Shown: positions 25,885 to 34,975 of the stretch, piece by piece
How positions within the stretch are numbered: position 1 is the stretch's first letter
Layout: each line of letters starts with the position of its first letter
NCBI RefSeq assembly: GCF_003443535.1
Contig: NZ_CP031947.1
Coordinates: 620,001-684,000 of the forward strand
Reading direction: 5' to 3'
Length of the DNA: 64,000 nt
From: Ruegeria sp. AD91A
GTDB taxonomy: Bacteria; Pseudomonadota; Alphaproteobacteria; Rhodobacterales; Rhodobacteraceae
The notes under the pieces: model-generated
Seen by the model: only the letters and a program-made list of their open reading frames with translations
Told to the model about the DNA's origin: nothing
The model's database searches: none
Made by a program: the position numbers and the translations under genes

Positions 25885-27669
25885 ATGATAAAGCGCGCCT
25901 GGAACAAGTGGCGATCAGGCTATATGGGCCGTCTTGTAGGTGAAAGCTTTTACGCGCAAGGCAGGCTGTATGGTGTTGCGATTCTGGCTATGATTGCCGT
26001 GGCCGTCACAACGGCCGGTTCCGCATACATGATGGAGTACATTGTCGATGCCATGACCAGCCCCGATTTGCAGGGCTGGGCGCATGTCATTGCGCTGGGG
26101 GTCGTGCTCCTGTTTCTGGTCAAAGCGATCGCATCCTATATTCAGGCAATCTACCTTGCCCGCGCAGGCAATCGGATCGTGGCAGAGCAACAGGACAAGG
26201 TTTACCGAAAACTGCTCAGACATGGCGTCTCGTTCTTTTCGAACAATGAATCATCGGACCTTCTGATGCGCACCACCCATGGCGCGCAGGCGGCCAGAAA
26301 CCTGATCGATGTGCTGGTCACCGGGTTTGTGCGCGACTCCCTGACTCTGGTCGGGCTGGTTGTGGTCATGGTGTATCAGCAACCCGTTTTGTCCGTCTTG
26401 TTCTTTGTCGTGGGTCCGATTGCCTTGTTGGGCGTTCGCTATCTGTTGAAGAGCGTGCGCACAATCATGCAGGCCGAATTCAAGTCGCTGGCGGAAATCA
26501 TTCGGGTGCTGCAGGAGACCTCGGCAGGGATCAAGGTCATCAAAGTGTTCTCACTCGAAGACCGAATGATCAACCGCATGGATACCGCCATCCGGAAAGT
26601 TGAACAACGCTCGAACGACATCGCCAAGTTGCAGTCCATTGCCAGCCCTCTTATGGAGTTTCTGGCTGGCCTCGCCGTGGCAGGTGTACTTGTGGTCAGC
26701 ACGATGGGCATCGCAGGCACCGAACAGCCCAGCGCAGGCCAGTTGATGTCCTTTATCACGGCGTTGCTGATGGCCTATGAACCGGCCAAGCGGCTGTCAA
26801 AAATGCGTGTTCAGATCGAAACCAACATGGTTGGTGTCGGCATGTTGTTCGGCCTGCTGGATCAGGACGACACAATGGTGGAAAGCCCAGAAGCCCATGA
26901 CCTGATCGAAGGCCCCGGCCAGATCACGTTGCGCAATGTAACTTTCGGCTACCAGGGTGCCGTATCTGTGATCGAAGATATGAATGTCACGTTCGAGGCC
27001 GGTAAAACCACGGCGCTCGTCGGTCAGTCCGGCGGTGGCAAGTCTACGTTGTTTGGACTGATCATGCGGTTCTACGATCCAGATGAGGGCAGCGTCGAGA
27101 TCGATGGTCAGGATCTGCGCGAGGTAAGCTTTGCGTCCCTGCGAAAAAAAATCTCTTATGTCGGGCAGGATACGTTCCTGTTTTCGACGTCGATCATGGA
27201 CAACCTGCGCTGCTCGGCCCCCGACGCTTCGGATGAAGACGTTGTTGCCGCAGCCAAGGCCGCACATGCGCATGAGTTCATCATGGAACTACCACAGGGT
27301 TACGAAACGCAAGTCGGTGAAAACGGAACCTTCCTGTCAGGTGGTCAGAAACAGCGAATTGCAATTGCGCGCGCTATTCTGAGAAAATCAGAAATTCTGC
27401 TTCTGGATGAGGCCACAAGCGCATTGGATGCCGAGTCGGAATCTCTGGTCAAAAAGGCGCTGGACACCCTGACGAAGGATGTCACTGTCGTTGTCATTGC
27501 ACACCGTCTGTCGACTGTTCTGGAAGCGGACAAAATTTACGTGGTTCAGGATGGCTCTATCGTGGAACAGGGCAGTCTGGAAGAGTTGATGAAAAAGAAC
27601 GGAAGTTTCCGCAACCTTTTCGATCAGCAATTCAAAAAACACGAACCCAAGGCGGAAGTGGCCGAGTAA
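25885..27669 (+). CDS. ABC transporter, fused permease and ATP-binding protein (exporter type)
   Basis: This protein of about 594 residues is a half-transporter of the MsbA/multidrug exporter class. An N-terminal six-helix membrane domain (residues about 15-310) is followed by a nucleotide-binding domain. The ATPase has Walker A GQSGGGKST, the signature LSGGQKQR, Walker B ILLLDEAT and the H-loop IAHRLST. The ATG at 25885 is chosen because the TTG 12 bp earlier is part of its Shine-Dalgarno (TTGGAG). It would work as a homodimer and export a lipid or drug-like molecule; the substrate is not evident. The gene stands alone. Confidence 0.92.
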   Translation: MIKRAWNKWRSGYMGRLVGESFYAQGRLYGVAILAMIAVAVTTAGSAYMMEYIVDAMTSPDLQGWAHVIALGVVLLFLVKAIASYIQAIYLARAGNRIVAEQQDKVYRKLLRHGVSFFSNNESSDLLMRTTHGAQAARNLIDVLVTGFVRDSLTLVGLVVVMVYQQPVLSVLFFVVGPIALLGVRYLLKSVRTIMQAEFKSLAEIIRVLQETSAGIKVIKVFSLEDRMINRMDTAIRKVEQRSNDIAKLQSIASPLMEFLAGLAVAGVLVVSTMGIAGTEQPSAGQLMSFITALLMAYEPAKRLSKMRVQIETNMVGVGMLFGLLDQDDTMVESPEAHDLIEGPGQITLRNVTFGYQGAVSVIEDMNVTFEAGKTTALVGQSGGGKSTLFGLIMRFYDPDEGSVEIDGQDLREVSFASLRKKISYVGQDTFLFSTSIMDNLRCSAPDASDEDVVAAAKAAHAHEFIMELPQGYETQVGENGTFLSGGQKQRIAIARAILRKSEILLLDEATSALDAESESLVKKALDTLTKDVTVVVIAHRLSTVLEADKIYVVQDGSIVEQGSLEELMKKNGSFRNLFDQQFKKHEPKAEVAE

Positions 27670-28122
27670 CCCCGGTCTTTGGTCCGGTATTCGATTTTTT
27701 TCCCGGGCATGACCTGTCCGGGAAAATGGGCACATGTACCTCCAGAACTCCGGGGCCAATATTTTGGTCCGCGCGACGCAAGGAGAAGTACATTATGTAT
27801 TTCGACATATGAGTTCTTCCAACGGAACCGGTGGGCCAAAAACGCCTCTGCGATGCGGGAGACTCGCGCTGCTCCCCTTATGAGACGAACGGCCCTTATG
27901 CACACAAGATCAGAGGTGGTGATCTTCGGCGGCACCGAATTGAACTTGGGGACATGATCGATCAGTCGCATTCAGAGCCAGCACCTTTACATCAAACCTT
28001 AAGAAGTACGTCGCACGCGCGCGCCGCTCATATCGGCACTTCGGAGAGGTGAAAAACCGTGGCGCAGATAGACACTGCCGCATTGACCACCGTCACAGCA
28101 CGAACAAAGCAATCCTGTTGCA
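27670..28122. other. Intergenic region between convergent ABC operons
   Basis: About 450 bp with no recognised gene. A 9-bp perfect hairpin TTTTCCCGG-N11-CCGGGAAAA lies at 27698-27726. A frame of 92 codons from 27679 to 27957 shows no recognisable motif and is probably not coding. Confidence 0.5.
27672..27701 (+). terminator. Possible terminator after ABC exporter
   Basis: A small imperfect hairpin (CCGGTC/GGTCCGG region, one mismatch) is followed after 7 nt by seven T residues. It starts 3 bp after the stop codon. The gap between stem and T-run makes it weak. Confidence 0.4.
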
Positions 28123-29076
28123 CTATAGCGGGTACAGACACGCAACCTGATGCGTTTCTCCGTCCAGTTCGGGCAATGTTGCCCTGCACTGATCAGTTGC
28201 CAACCAACATCTTTGCGCGAAGGCGCAACCATTTGGAATATTCATCGGCGAAGGCAGTTCGCCCTCAAGCTTGATCCGTTCTTTTCGGGCCGTAGGATCG
28301 GCCCGGGGAGTCGTGGACAACAACGCCTTTGAATAGGGGTGACGAGGCGCGGCGAACAGTTGCTCTTTGGGCGCTTTTTCAACAGCGCGCCCCAGATACA
28401 TGACGATCACGTCGTCGGCAAAATGCCGGACCACCGAAAGATCATGGGAAATGAACAGATAGGCGAGGTCAAGCCGTTCCTGTAAATCCACAAGCAGGTT
28501 CAGGATCTGCGACTGGATTGAGACGTCCAGTGCTGAAACCGGCTCATCCAGGACCAGGACCCTGGGATTCAGCATAAGCGCACGTGCAATGGCGATCCGC
28601 TGACGCTGCCCGCCAGAAAACATATGCGGATAGCGGTCATAATGCTCGGGGCGCAAGCCGACCATCTGGATCATGTCGCGCGCTTGTGCCTCGCGGTCTG
28701 CGGCGGACATGTCCGGACGGTTGATGATCAGCGGCTCCTGCAAGATCTGACCGATGCGTTGACGTGGATTCAGTGATCCATAAGGATCCTGGAACACGAT
28801 TTGCACCGTCTCTCGCATCTTGCTCCATTGCGACGGGGTAATGTCGACACCGTCAATCGTCAGCCTGCCCGACGTCGGTTCTTCAATCATCGTTATCAAT
28901 CGCGCCAACGTTGACTTGCCACAGCCGGACTCTCCGACGATGGCCAGTGTCTTTCCCGGTTTCAGTTCGAAATCCACCCCCGAAAGGGCCCTTACCGTCG
29001 CTGACTTGGACAGCAACCCGCCCTTCACCGTGTAAAACCGGGTCAGATCTTTTGCCTGAACGATTGGGTCGGTCAT
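28123..29076 (-). CDS. dppF: Oligo/dipeptide ABC transporter ATP-binding protein (DppF/OppF-like)
   Basis: This 317-residue ATPase energises the dipeptide-type importer of this operon. Walker A is GESGCGKST, the signature is FSGGQRQRIAIARAL, Walker B is VLVLDEPVSALD, and the C-terminal oligopeptide-ATPase extension ends with a PSPMNIPNGCAFAQRC cysteine-bearing stretch typical of DppF/OppF. Its start overlaps dppD by 4 bp. It is the last gene of dppA-peptidase-dppB-dppC-dppD-dppF. Confidence 0.92.
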   Translation of the reverse strand: MTDPIVQAKDLTRFYTVKGGLLSKSATVRALSGVDFELKPGKTLAIVGESGCGKSTLARLITMIEEPTSGRLTIDGVDITPSQWSKMRETVQIVFQDPYGSLNPRQRIGQILQEPLIINRPDMSAADREAQARDMIQMVGLRPEHYDRYPHMFSGGQRQRIAIARALMLNPRVLVLDEPVSALDVSIQSQILNLLVDLQERLDLAYLFISHDLSVVRHFADDVIVMYLGRAVEKAPKEQLFAAPRHPYSKALLSTTPRADPTARKERIKLEGELPSPMNIPNGCAFAQRCWLATDQCRATLPELDGETHQVACLYPL

Positions 29077-30050
29077 GCCAATTCTCCGGCAGCAATTCTT
29101 TCAACGTGGTGGCAGCGTGCTTTGCCAAAGGCCTCGGCATGAGGGGTCGGTGGCTTTTCCGCGCAAGTTGCATCGGCAAACCGGCATCGCGGGCTGAACA
29201 GGCACCCTTTGGGGCGATCGAACTGCCCCGGCACAACGCCGGGAATCGTCGGAAGGACCTTTGAGGTCGCGCGCTCGGGCAAAGCGCTCAGCAGGGCCGA
29301 TGTGTAGGGATGACGCGGCGCGCGGAACAAATCACGAACGGGCTGCTCTTCGACTTTTTGTCCAGCATATTGCACCTGAACCCGTTCGGCGGTTTCGGCC
29401 ACCACCCCCATGTCATGGGTGATCAGTACAAGGCCCATGTCGTTGTCGTCACGCAAACGAACCAGCAGGTCGAGAATCTGCGCCTGAATGGTTACGTCCA
29501 GTGCCGTGGTCGGTTCATCTGCAATCAGAAGCTTGGGCTTGCAGGCAATTGCCATCGCGATCATGACGCGCTGGTTCATGCCGCCCGACATCTGATGTGG
29601 AAAGGTGTTCAGGCGACTTTCAGGCGCGGGAATGCCGACCTGTTCGAACAGCTCAATCGCGCGCTGGTGGCGGTCCTTGCGGTTCAAACCCAGATGGATG
29701 CGCAAAGCCTCTTTGATCTGGAATCCCACCGTGAAACAGGGGTTCAGCGATGACATCGGCTCCTGAAAGATCATCGCCATGTCCTTGCCGATGATCTTGC
29801 GGCGCTCACGGGCCGAAAGACCGGCCAGATCGAGCCCTTCAAAGCACATCTCGTCAGCGGTGATCGTCGCGGTCCAGGGCAACAACCCCATCAGTGCCAA
29901 CATCGACACCGATTTACCCGAGCCGCTTTCACCCACGATGGCCAGCAACTCACCCTTGTCCACCGACAGATCTACACCATCCACGGCGCGGAACTTGCCC
30001 GAGGCTGTGGCGAATTCAACAGTCAGGTTGCGGATCTGCAAAAGGCTCAT
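29073..30050 (-). CDS. dppD: Oligo/dipeptide ABC transporter ATP-binding protein (DppD/OppD-like)
   Basis: This 325-residue ATPase is the partner of DppF. It shows Walker A GESGSGKS, the signature [16 protein letters not shown], Walker [15 protein letters not shown] and the C-terminal family region with [17 protein letters not shown], where clustered cysteines are usual in DppD/OppD. It starts 4 bp after dppC and overlaps dppF. Confidence 0.92.
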   Translation of the reverse strand: MSLLQIRNLTVEFATASGKFRAVDGVDLSVDKGELLAIVGESGSGKSVSMLALMGLLPWTATITADEMCFEGLDLAGLSARERRKIIGKDMAMIFQEPMSSLNPCFTVGFQIKEALRIHLGLNRKDRHQRAIELFEQVGIPAPESRLNTFPHQMSGGMNQRVMIAMAIACKPKLLIADEPTTALDVTIQAQILDLLVRLRDDNDMGLVLITHDMGVVAETAERVQVQYAGQKVEEQPVRDLFRAPRHPYTSALLSALPERATSKVLPTIPGVVPGQFDRPKGCLFSPRCRFADATCAEKPPTPHAEAFGKARCHHVERIAAGELA

Positions 30051-30054
30051 GCGA

Positions 30055-30957
30055 TCAGCTCCGTTTCAGTTTAGGGTCCAGTGCATCGCGCAGGCCGTCG
30101 CCCATCAGATTGATGGCAAGTACGGTGACAAGGATTGCCAGACCGGGGAAGGTAACCACCCACCAGGCGCGTAGAATGAATTCGCGCGCTTCGGCCAGCA
30201 TGGTGCCCCATTCCGGCGTGGGCGGCTGTGCGCCCATGCCCAGAAAGCCCAGGGCGGCTGCGTCCAGAATCGCTGTCGAGAAGGACAACGCCGCCTGTAC
30301 GATGATGGGTGCCAGACAATTGGGCAGCACGGTGATGAACATCAGCCGTGATCTGCCAGCACCGGCCACACGCGCCGAAGTGACATAATCCTTCTGACGT
30401 TCCGCCAGAACCGACGCGCGGGTCAGGCGCACGTAGTGGGGTTGGAAAACAATGGCGATGGCAATCATCGCGTTGGTCAGCGACGGGCCAAGGATGGCCA
30501 CCAGCACCAGTGCCAACAGCAGCGACGGAAAGGCCAGAACGATATCCATCACCCGCATGATCAGCGTATCGATCCATTTGGGGGCAAAGCCCGACAGCAG
30601 GCCCACCATCACTCCGCCTGACACGGCCACACAGACGACAACGATCCCGACAAAGAAGGAATAGCGTGAGCCCATGATCAGGCGCGACAGCATATCGCGA
30701 CCCAGCGGATCCGTACCCAACGGGAAAGCCCAGCTTCCGCCCTGCTGCCATGCAGGCGGCTGCAGGATGTGGTCGCGGAACTGTTCGGTTGGGTCATATG
30801 GGGCCAGAAGGGGTGCAAAAGCGGCGCAGAATACAAAAGCGGCAAAAACCCACAGCCCAATGACGGCACCGCGGTTTTCGCTGAAGTAATACCAAAACTC
30901 GCGCAGGGCGCTGGGGCGGTCTTCCGTTCTGGGCGGGGTTGCGGATAGTTCGGCCAT
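30055..30957 (-). CDS. dppC: Dipeptide-type ABC transporter permease (DppC-like)
   Basis: This 300-residue inner-membrane permease has the OppC-type N-terminal segment (about residues 10-60, one helix at 28-50) followed by the BPD_transp_1 domain with five helices. The EAA loop that contacts the ATPases is visible around DYVTSARVAGAGRSRLMFITVLPN. LGTDPLGRDMLSRLI is a typical DppC stretch. Its start shares one base with the dppB stop region, so the two permeases are translationally coupled. Confidence 0.92.
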   Translation of the reverse strand: MAELSATPPRTEDRPSALREFWYYFSENRGAVIGLWVFAAFVFCAAFAPLLAPYDPTEQFRDHILQPPAWQQGGSWAFPLGTDPLGRDMLSRLIMGSRYSFFVGIVVVCVAVSGGVMVGLLSGFAPKWIDTLIMRVMDIVLAFPSLLLALVLVAILGPSLTNAMIAIAIVFQPHYVRLTRASVLAERQKDYVTSARVAGAGRSRLMFITVLPNCLAPIIVQAALSFSTAILDAAALGFLGMGAQPPTPEWGTMLAEAREFILRAWWVVTFPGLAILVTVLAINLMGDGLRDALDPKLKRS

Positions 30958-31964
30958 TACCGCCTCCGAATTTTGGGGTTAATGATGCCGTAAAGGACAT
31001 CGACCAGCAGGTTCACCAGCATCACGATCACCGCGATCATCAGCAATCCGCCCTGAACAACCGGGTAGTCTCGGCGGAAAATGCTGTCGACCATCCACTT
31101 TCCTATGCCCGGCCAGCTGAAGATGGTTTCGGTCAGGATGGCTCCTGCCAGCAACGTGCCCACCGACAGGCCAATCACCGTGACAACCGGAATCAGCGCG
31201 TTACGCAGCGCGTGCAACCCGTTGATCCGCGTTGGCGACAAACCCTTGGCGCGCGCGGTGCGGATGTAGTCTTCGCCCAGAACTTCCAACATCGCCGACC
31301 TGGTCTGGCGTGCGATAACCGCCAGCGGAATAGTCCCCAGCACAATCGTCGGCAAAATCAGGTGGCGCACGGCTGATCCGAATGCCCCTTCTTGACCCGA
31401 CAACAGGCTGTCGATCAGCATAAAGCCGGTGACGCTGGGAAAGTAATACAACAGGTCGATCCGACCCGAGACCGGTGTCCAGCCCAGATTGCCCGAGAAT
31501 ACAATGATCAACAGCAGCGCCCACCAGAAGATGGGCATCGAGTATCCGACCAGCGCCGAGGACATCAGCGCCCTGTCAAAGAACTTCCCTCGGTTCACCG
31601 CCGCGATCACACCTGCCGGCAGACCCAGCGCAACGGCGAAGATCATGGCGCACAGGGACAACTCCAGCGTTGCGGGGAACAGCGAAAAGAACTCATCCCA
31701 TACGGGTTTCCTGGTGACAAAGCTTTCGCCCAGATCACCTTGAAGGACTCCGGTGAGGTATTCCCAATACTGCTGCAACACCGGCTTGTCGAAACCCAGC
31801 TTTTCGACCATTTCCTGATAACGTTCTTCCGTCATGCCGCGTTCACCGGCCATCACGATGATCGGATCGCCGGGCAGCACCCGGATGAACATGAACGAAA
31901 TCAGCGTCACGCCCAGAAATGTCGGAACAAACAGGCCAAGACGGGTAAGGAAATAGCCAAGCAT
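30957..31964 (-). CDS. dppB: Dipeptide-type ABC transporter permease (DppB-like)
   Basis: This permease of about 335 residues begins MLGYFLTRLGLFVPTFLGV, with six helices and an EAA loop near EVLGEDYIRTARAKGLSPTRI. The frame is open to 32015, but the ATG at 31964 is preferred because it matches the family N-terminus and overlaps the stop of the peptidase gene by 3 bp, coupling transport to peptide cleavage. Confidence 0.92.
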   Translation of the reverse strand: MLGYFLTRLGLFVPTFLGVTLISFMFIRVLPGDPIIVMAGERGMTEERYQEMVEKLGFDKPVLQQYWEYLTGVLQGDLGESFVTRKPVWDEFFSLFPATLELSLCAMIFAVALGLPAGVIAAVNRGKFFDRALMSSALVGYSMPIFWWALLLIIVFSGNLGWTPVSGRIDLLYYFPSVTGFMLIDSLLSGQEGAFGSAVRHLILPTIVLGTIPLAVIARQTRSAMLEVLGEDYIRTARAKGLSPTRINGLHALRNALIPVVTVIGLSVGTLLAGAILTETIFSWPGIGKWMVDSIFRRDYPVVQGGLLMIAVIVMLVNLLVDVLYGIINPKIRRR

Positions 31965-33058
31965 CAGCGACCTATGATTGTAAGTTCTTTGGGAAAGCGG
32001 GTCAGTGACCGACAACCATCCCCGGTGACAAGAACATCATCTTCTATGCGAACGCCGAACTTGTCCAATTCGTACAGACCGGGTTCGTTGGTCCAGACCA
32101 TGCCCGGCAGGATTATCTGACTGTTGCCGCGCATGATATACGGCGCCTCATGCACATCCCGGCCCAGACCGTGACCTGTCTTGGTCCGGATACGATCGGC
32201 AAAGGGCGAGGCCTCAAGCACGCCTGTGACGGCGTCGTCGATGTCATGCGCTGTCACGCCGGGGCGGCAGGCTTCGAACCCGGCTTTGTTGGCGCGCAAA
32301 ACCGTGTCGTAGACGTCCCGGCCTTCGTCCGGGACGACCTGAACGAAAAAAGTTCGCGTGATGTCGGCCGCAAAACCATGATTTCGAGCGCCAAAGTCGA
32401 ACAGCAAGGCGTCGCCTGCCTTGATCCGGTAGTCGGCGCGCGCCTTTCCGTGCGGTCGTGCCGAGTTGTCCCCCGCAGCCACGATGGGGGAAAAGGCCAG
32501 CGACTCGGCGCCTTCCGCAAAAAGCGCCTGTATCAGCGACTGCTCGATCTGTTTTTCGGTCTGACCTGCACGAACACCCGCAACCACACGCTCCAACGCG
32601 CGTTCCGAAATATCGATGGCCGCTTGCAGCGCGGCGATATCTTCTTCGGTTTTGATGATGCGAAGGCCTGAGATTTCGCGTTCGGCGTCCACAATTCGCA
32701 GATCCGGAATTGCGCGGGTAAACGCGTCTGACACGAAAACCCGCATCACCTGACCTTCGACAGCCAACGATCTGATCGGACTATGCGCTGCCAGCGCGGA
32801 AAAGGCAGCGTCATAGCCGGTTTGATCGCGCCAGTCGAACGCGGCACCCTCAAATCCGACCAGATCCCATGAGGCGAGTTCCAGATTGGGCACGATCGCC
32901 GCCGGATCACCCACGGCCGGAATCACCACGACAAAAGGGCGCTCGTGGCTCATGAAGGATTTGCCCAATGCACGGGTGAAATTCGGACCGGGCACCAGGG
33001 CCACTGCGTCCACTGACATATCCATTGCCAATTGGCGGTATTCGGACAAATCCGGCAT
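31964..33058 (-). CDS. M24-family Xaa-Pro aminopeptidase/dipeptidase
   Basis: This 364-residue cytoplasmic metallopeptidase has a creatinase-type N-terminal domain (1-130) and a pita-bread C-terminal domain. The likely metal ligands lie in DFGARNHGFAADITRTF (two Asp), TGHGLGRDVHE (His), TNEPGLY (Glu) and RIEDDVLV (Glu). It is placed between the binding-protein gene and dppB of a dipeptide importer and overlaps dppB by 3 bp, so it probably cleaves imported proline-containing or modified dipeptides. Confidence 0.9.
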   Translation of the reverse strand: MPDLSEYRQLAMDMSVDAVALVPGPNFTRALGKSFMSHERPFVVVIPAVGDPAAIVPNLELASWDLVGFEGAAFDWRDQTGYDAAFSALAAHSPIRSLAVEGQVMRVFVSDAFTRAIPDLRIVDAEREISGLRIIKTEEDIAALQAAIDISERALERVVAGVRAGQTEKQIEQSLIQALFAEGAESLAFSPIVAAGDNSARPHGKARADYRIKAGDALLFDFGARNHGFAADITRTFFVQVVPDEGRDVYDTVLRANKAGFEACRPGVTAHDIDDAVTGVLEASPFADRIRTKTGHGLGRDVHEAPYIMRGNSQIILPGMVWTNEPGLYELDKFGVRIEDDVLVTGDGCRSLTRFPKELTIIGR

Positions 33059-33084
33059 TCAGCCCGACCTCCTCAATAAGAAAG

Positions 33085-33111
33085 CCGGAGCCACCAATCA
33101 GGCGGCTCCGG
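33085..33111 (-). terminator. Attenuator hairpin between dppA and the peptidase gene
   Basis: On the minus strand an 8-bp stem CCGGAGCC/GGCTCCGG with an 11-nt loop follows dppA and is followed by CTTTCTTATT. It is a partial terminator of the kind often seen after binding-protein genes, which lets dppA be expressed more than the downstream genes. Confidence 0.65.
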
Positions 33112-33126
33112 TTGGTGAGTGGTGAT

Positions 33127-34710
33127 TTATTCGACGCTCACACCATAGAAGATGTGGCCGCCAAGCGGGTGCACTTTATAGCCTTGCACCTTGTTGCTCA
33201 TCGGCATGTAAACAACTGAATGCGCGATGGTTGCCCACGGAGCCTGCTCTTTGAACACAACCTGCGCTTCTTCATACAGTTTGGTCCGCTCGGCCTGATC
33301 CGTGCTTTGCTTGGCCTTCAGGATCAGGTCTTCGAAGGGCTGGTGACACCACTGCGCCCGGTTGGATGCTTCGACCCCGTCACAGCCCAGCAAAACCGCC
33401 AGGAAGTTATCCGGGTCGCCATTGTCCCCGGTCCAGCCCAGCAGAACGGCACCGTCCCGGTTCAGTTCTTTCGAGCGAGACAGGTATTCACCCCATTCGT
33501 ACGAGACGACTTCAACACCCACACCGACCTTGGCGAAATCCGCCTGGATAAGCTCGGCCATACGACGGGCATTCGGGTTGTAGGGGCGCTGGACAGGCAT
33601 TGCCCAGATTTTCATCGACAGGTCCGAAATACCTTCGGCCTCCAGCATCGCTTTGGCGGCTTCGGGATCATAGGGATCGTCCACGATGGCGTCATTGTAG
33701 CCCCACATGGTAGGCGGGATCGGGTTCTTGGCCACCTGGCCCGAGCCCTGGAAGACCACATCGATGATCGCCTGCTTGTCGATCGCCATGTTCAGCGCTT
33801 TACGCACCTTCGGATTGTCGAACGGCGCCATCGTGGTGTTGTAGGCCAGATATCCGACGTTCAGGCCCTCTTGTTCCAACATGCTTATGTCCGGATCATC
33901 CTTCATTGCCTGAATGTCAGCAGGGTTCGGATAGGGCATCACGTGACATTCGCCAGCTTTCAGCTTTTGATAACGCACAGATGCATCCGGTGTGATGGCA
34001 AAGATCAGGTTTTCGACCTGCGCCGGGTCTTTCCAATACTCGCCATTGGCCGCGTAACGGATCACCGCGTCTTTTTGATAAGCCACAAACGAGAATGGTC
34101 CGGTACCGATGGGTGCTGTATTCAGTTTTTCCGGTGTTCCGGCCTCCATCATTGCCTCGGCATATTCCGCGGACACGATCGAAGCAAAGTCCATCGCCAT
34201 ATTGGCGACAAATGGCGCTTCTGGTTTGGACAGAGTAAATTTCACTGTGTAGTCATCGATTTTTTCGATGGACTCGACCAGATCAGGCATCCCCATACCC
34301 TGGAAATACTCCCAGGTTCCACCCGATATTTGATGATAAGGATGGGTTTCGTCTTTCTGACGCATGAACGAAAAAATCACGTCATCCGCATTGAAATCGC
34401 GGGTCGGAGTAAATTCTTCGTTCGAATGGAACTTGACGCCCTGACGCAATTTGAAAGTGTATTCCAGACCGTCATCGCTGGCCTCGACACTTTCAGCCAG
34501 ACCGGGGACCACATTGGTCGTGCCCGTTTCAAATTCAAGCAACCGATTGTAGATCGGATGTGAAGAGGCATCAAAGGTTGTGCCTGCGGTGTATAGTGCA
34601 GGATCGAACCCTTCAGGCGATCCTTCGGAACAATAAACCAGAGTATTAGCCTGCGCCACGGCACCCGTCAGAGCGATCGCAGTGGTTGCGGCCAGAAGTT
34701 TGAGTTTCAT
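33127..34710 (-). CDS. dppA: Dipeptide-type ABC transporter substrate-binding protein (DppA-like)
   Basis: This 527-residue periplasmic protein (SBP_bac_5 family) has a signal peptide MKLKLLAATTAIALTGAVAQA and then NTLVYCSEGSPEGFDPALYTAGTTFDA, typical for DppA. The YRLL-like segment HPIYNRLLEFE and the pocket region LAYNTTMAPFDNPKVRKALNMAI also fit the family. A GGGAGAA site precedes the ATG. It is the first gene of the importer operon and captures dipeptides (some relatives bind haem or delta-aminolevulinate). A promoter with an overlapping palindrome lies about 100 bp upstream. Confidence 0.92.
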   Translation of the reverse strand: MKLKLLAATTAIALTGAVAQANTLVYCSEGSPEGFDPALYTAGTTFDASSHPIYNRLLEFETGTTNVVPGLAESVEASDDGLEYTFKLRQGVKFHSNEEFTPTRDFNADDVIFSFMRQKDETHPYHQISGGTWEYFQGMGMPDLVESIEKIDDYTVKFTLSKPEAPFVANMAMDFASIVSAEYAEAMMEAGTPEKLNTAPIGTGPFSFVAYQKDAVIRYAANGEYWKDPAQVENLIFAITPDASVRYQKLKAGECHVMPYPNPADIQAMKDDPDISMLEQEGLNVGYLAYNTTMAPFDNPKVRKALNMAIDKQAIIDVVFQGSGQVAKNPIPPTMWGYNDAIVDDPYDPEAAKAMLEAEGISDLSMKIWAMPVQRPYNPNARRMAELIQADFAKVGVGVEVVSYEWGEYLSRSKELNRDGAVLLGWTGDNGDPDNFLAVLLGCDGVEASNRAQWCHQPFEDLILKAKQSTDQAERTKLYEEAQVVFKEQAPWATIAHSVVYMPMSNKVQGYKVHPLGGHIFYGVSVE

Positions 34711-34808
34711 GATTTTCTCCCAGAAAAGGACTTTTCAAGACAATCGCATGGCTCTTTGTCGTCAGAGCATTCAGTGACAGCATAGGTCGTTGCGATCCCT
34801 CTGCTTAA

Positions 34809-34837
34809 TGTATCCAAAATACAAAATGTAATGTCAA
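34809..34837 (-). promoter_or_regulatory. dppA promoter with overlapping palindromic operator
   Basis: On the minus strand a consensus -35 TTGACA (34837-34832) is followed after 17 nt by GATACA as a weak -10. A perfect palindrome TGTAT-N5-ATACA (34809-34823) covers the -10 and part of the spacer. The form resembles GntR-family sites, and its place suggests repression of the dpp operon; no GntR gene is in the window. Confidence 0.55.
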
Positions 34838-34975
34838 CAGTGTCTTTCTGCGGATGTCTCTGACGACCGTTTCTGCCGCCGCTAACTGCGTCCGGGATTT
34901 CATTCTAATCTCCGATACGCAACTAGCCTATTCTGTTCCGTGGGCGGTGATCGCAGACACTCATTGTCCGAACGC

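Noticed and set aside
27679..27957. A 92-codon plus-strand frame between the ABC operons
   Set aside because: No motif, no convincing ribosome site and no recognisable relative.
33220..34563. A 447-codon open frame on the plus strand opposite dppA
   Set aside because: It lies entirely antisense to a well-supported binding-protein gene, has low-complexity His/Arg/Val-rich sequence and no domain; it is a by-product of GC-rich codon use.
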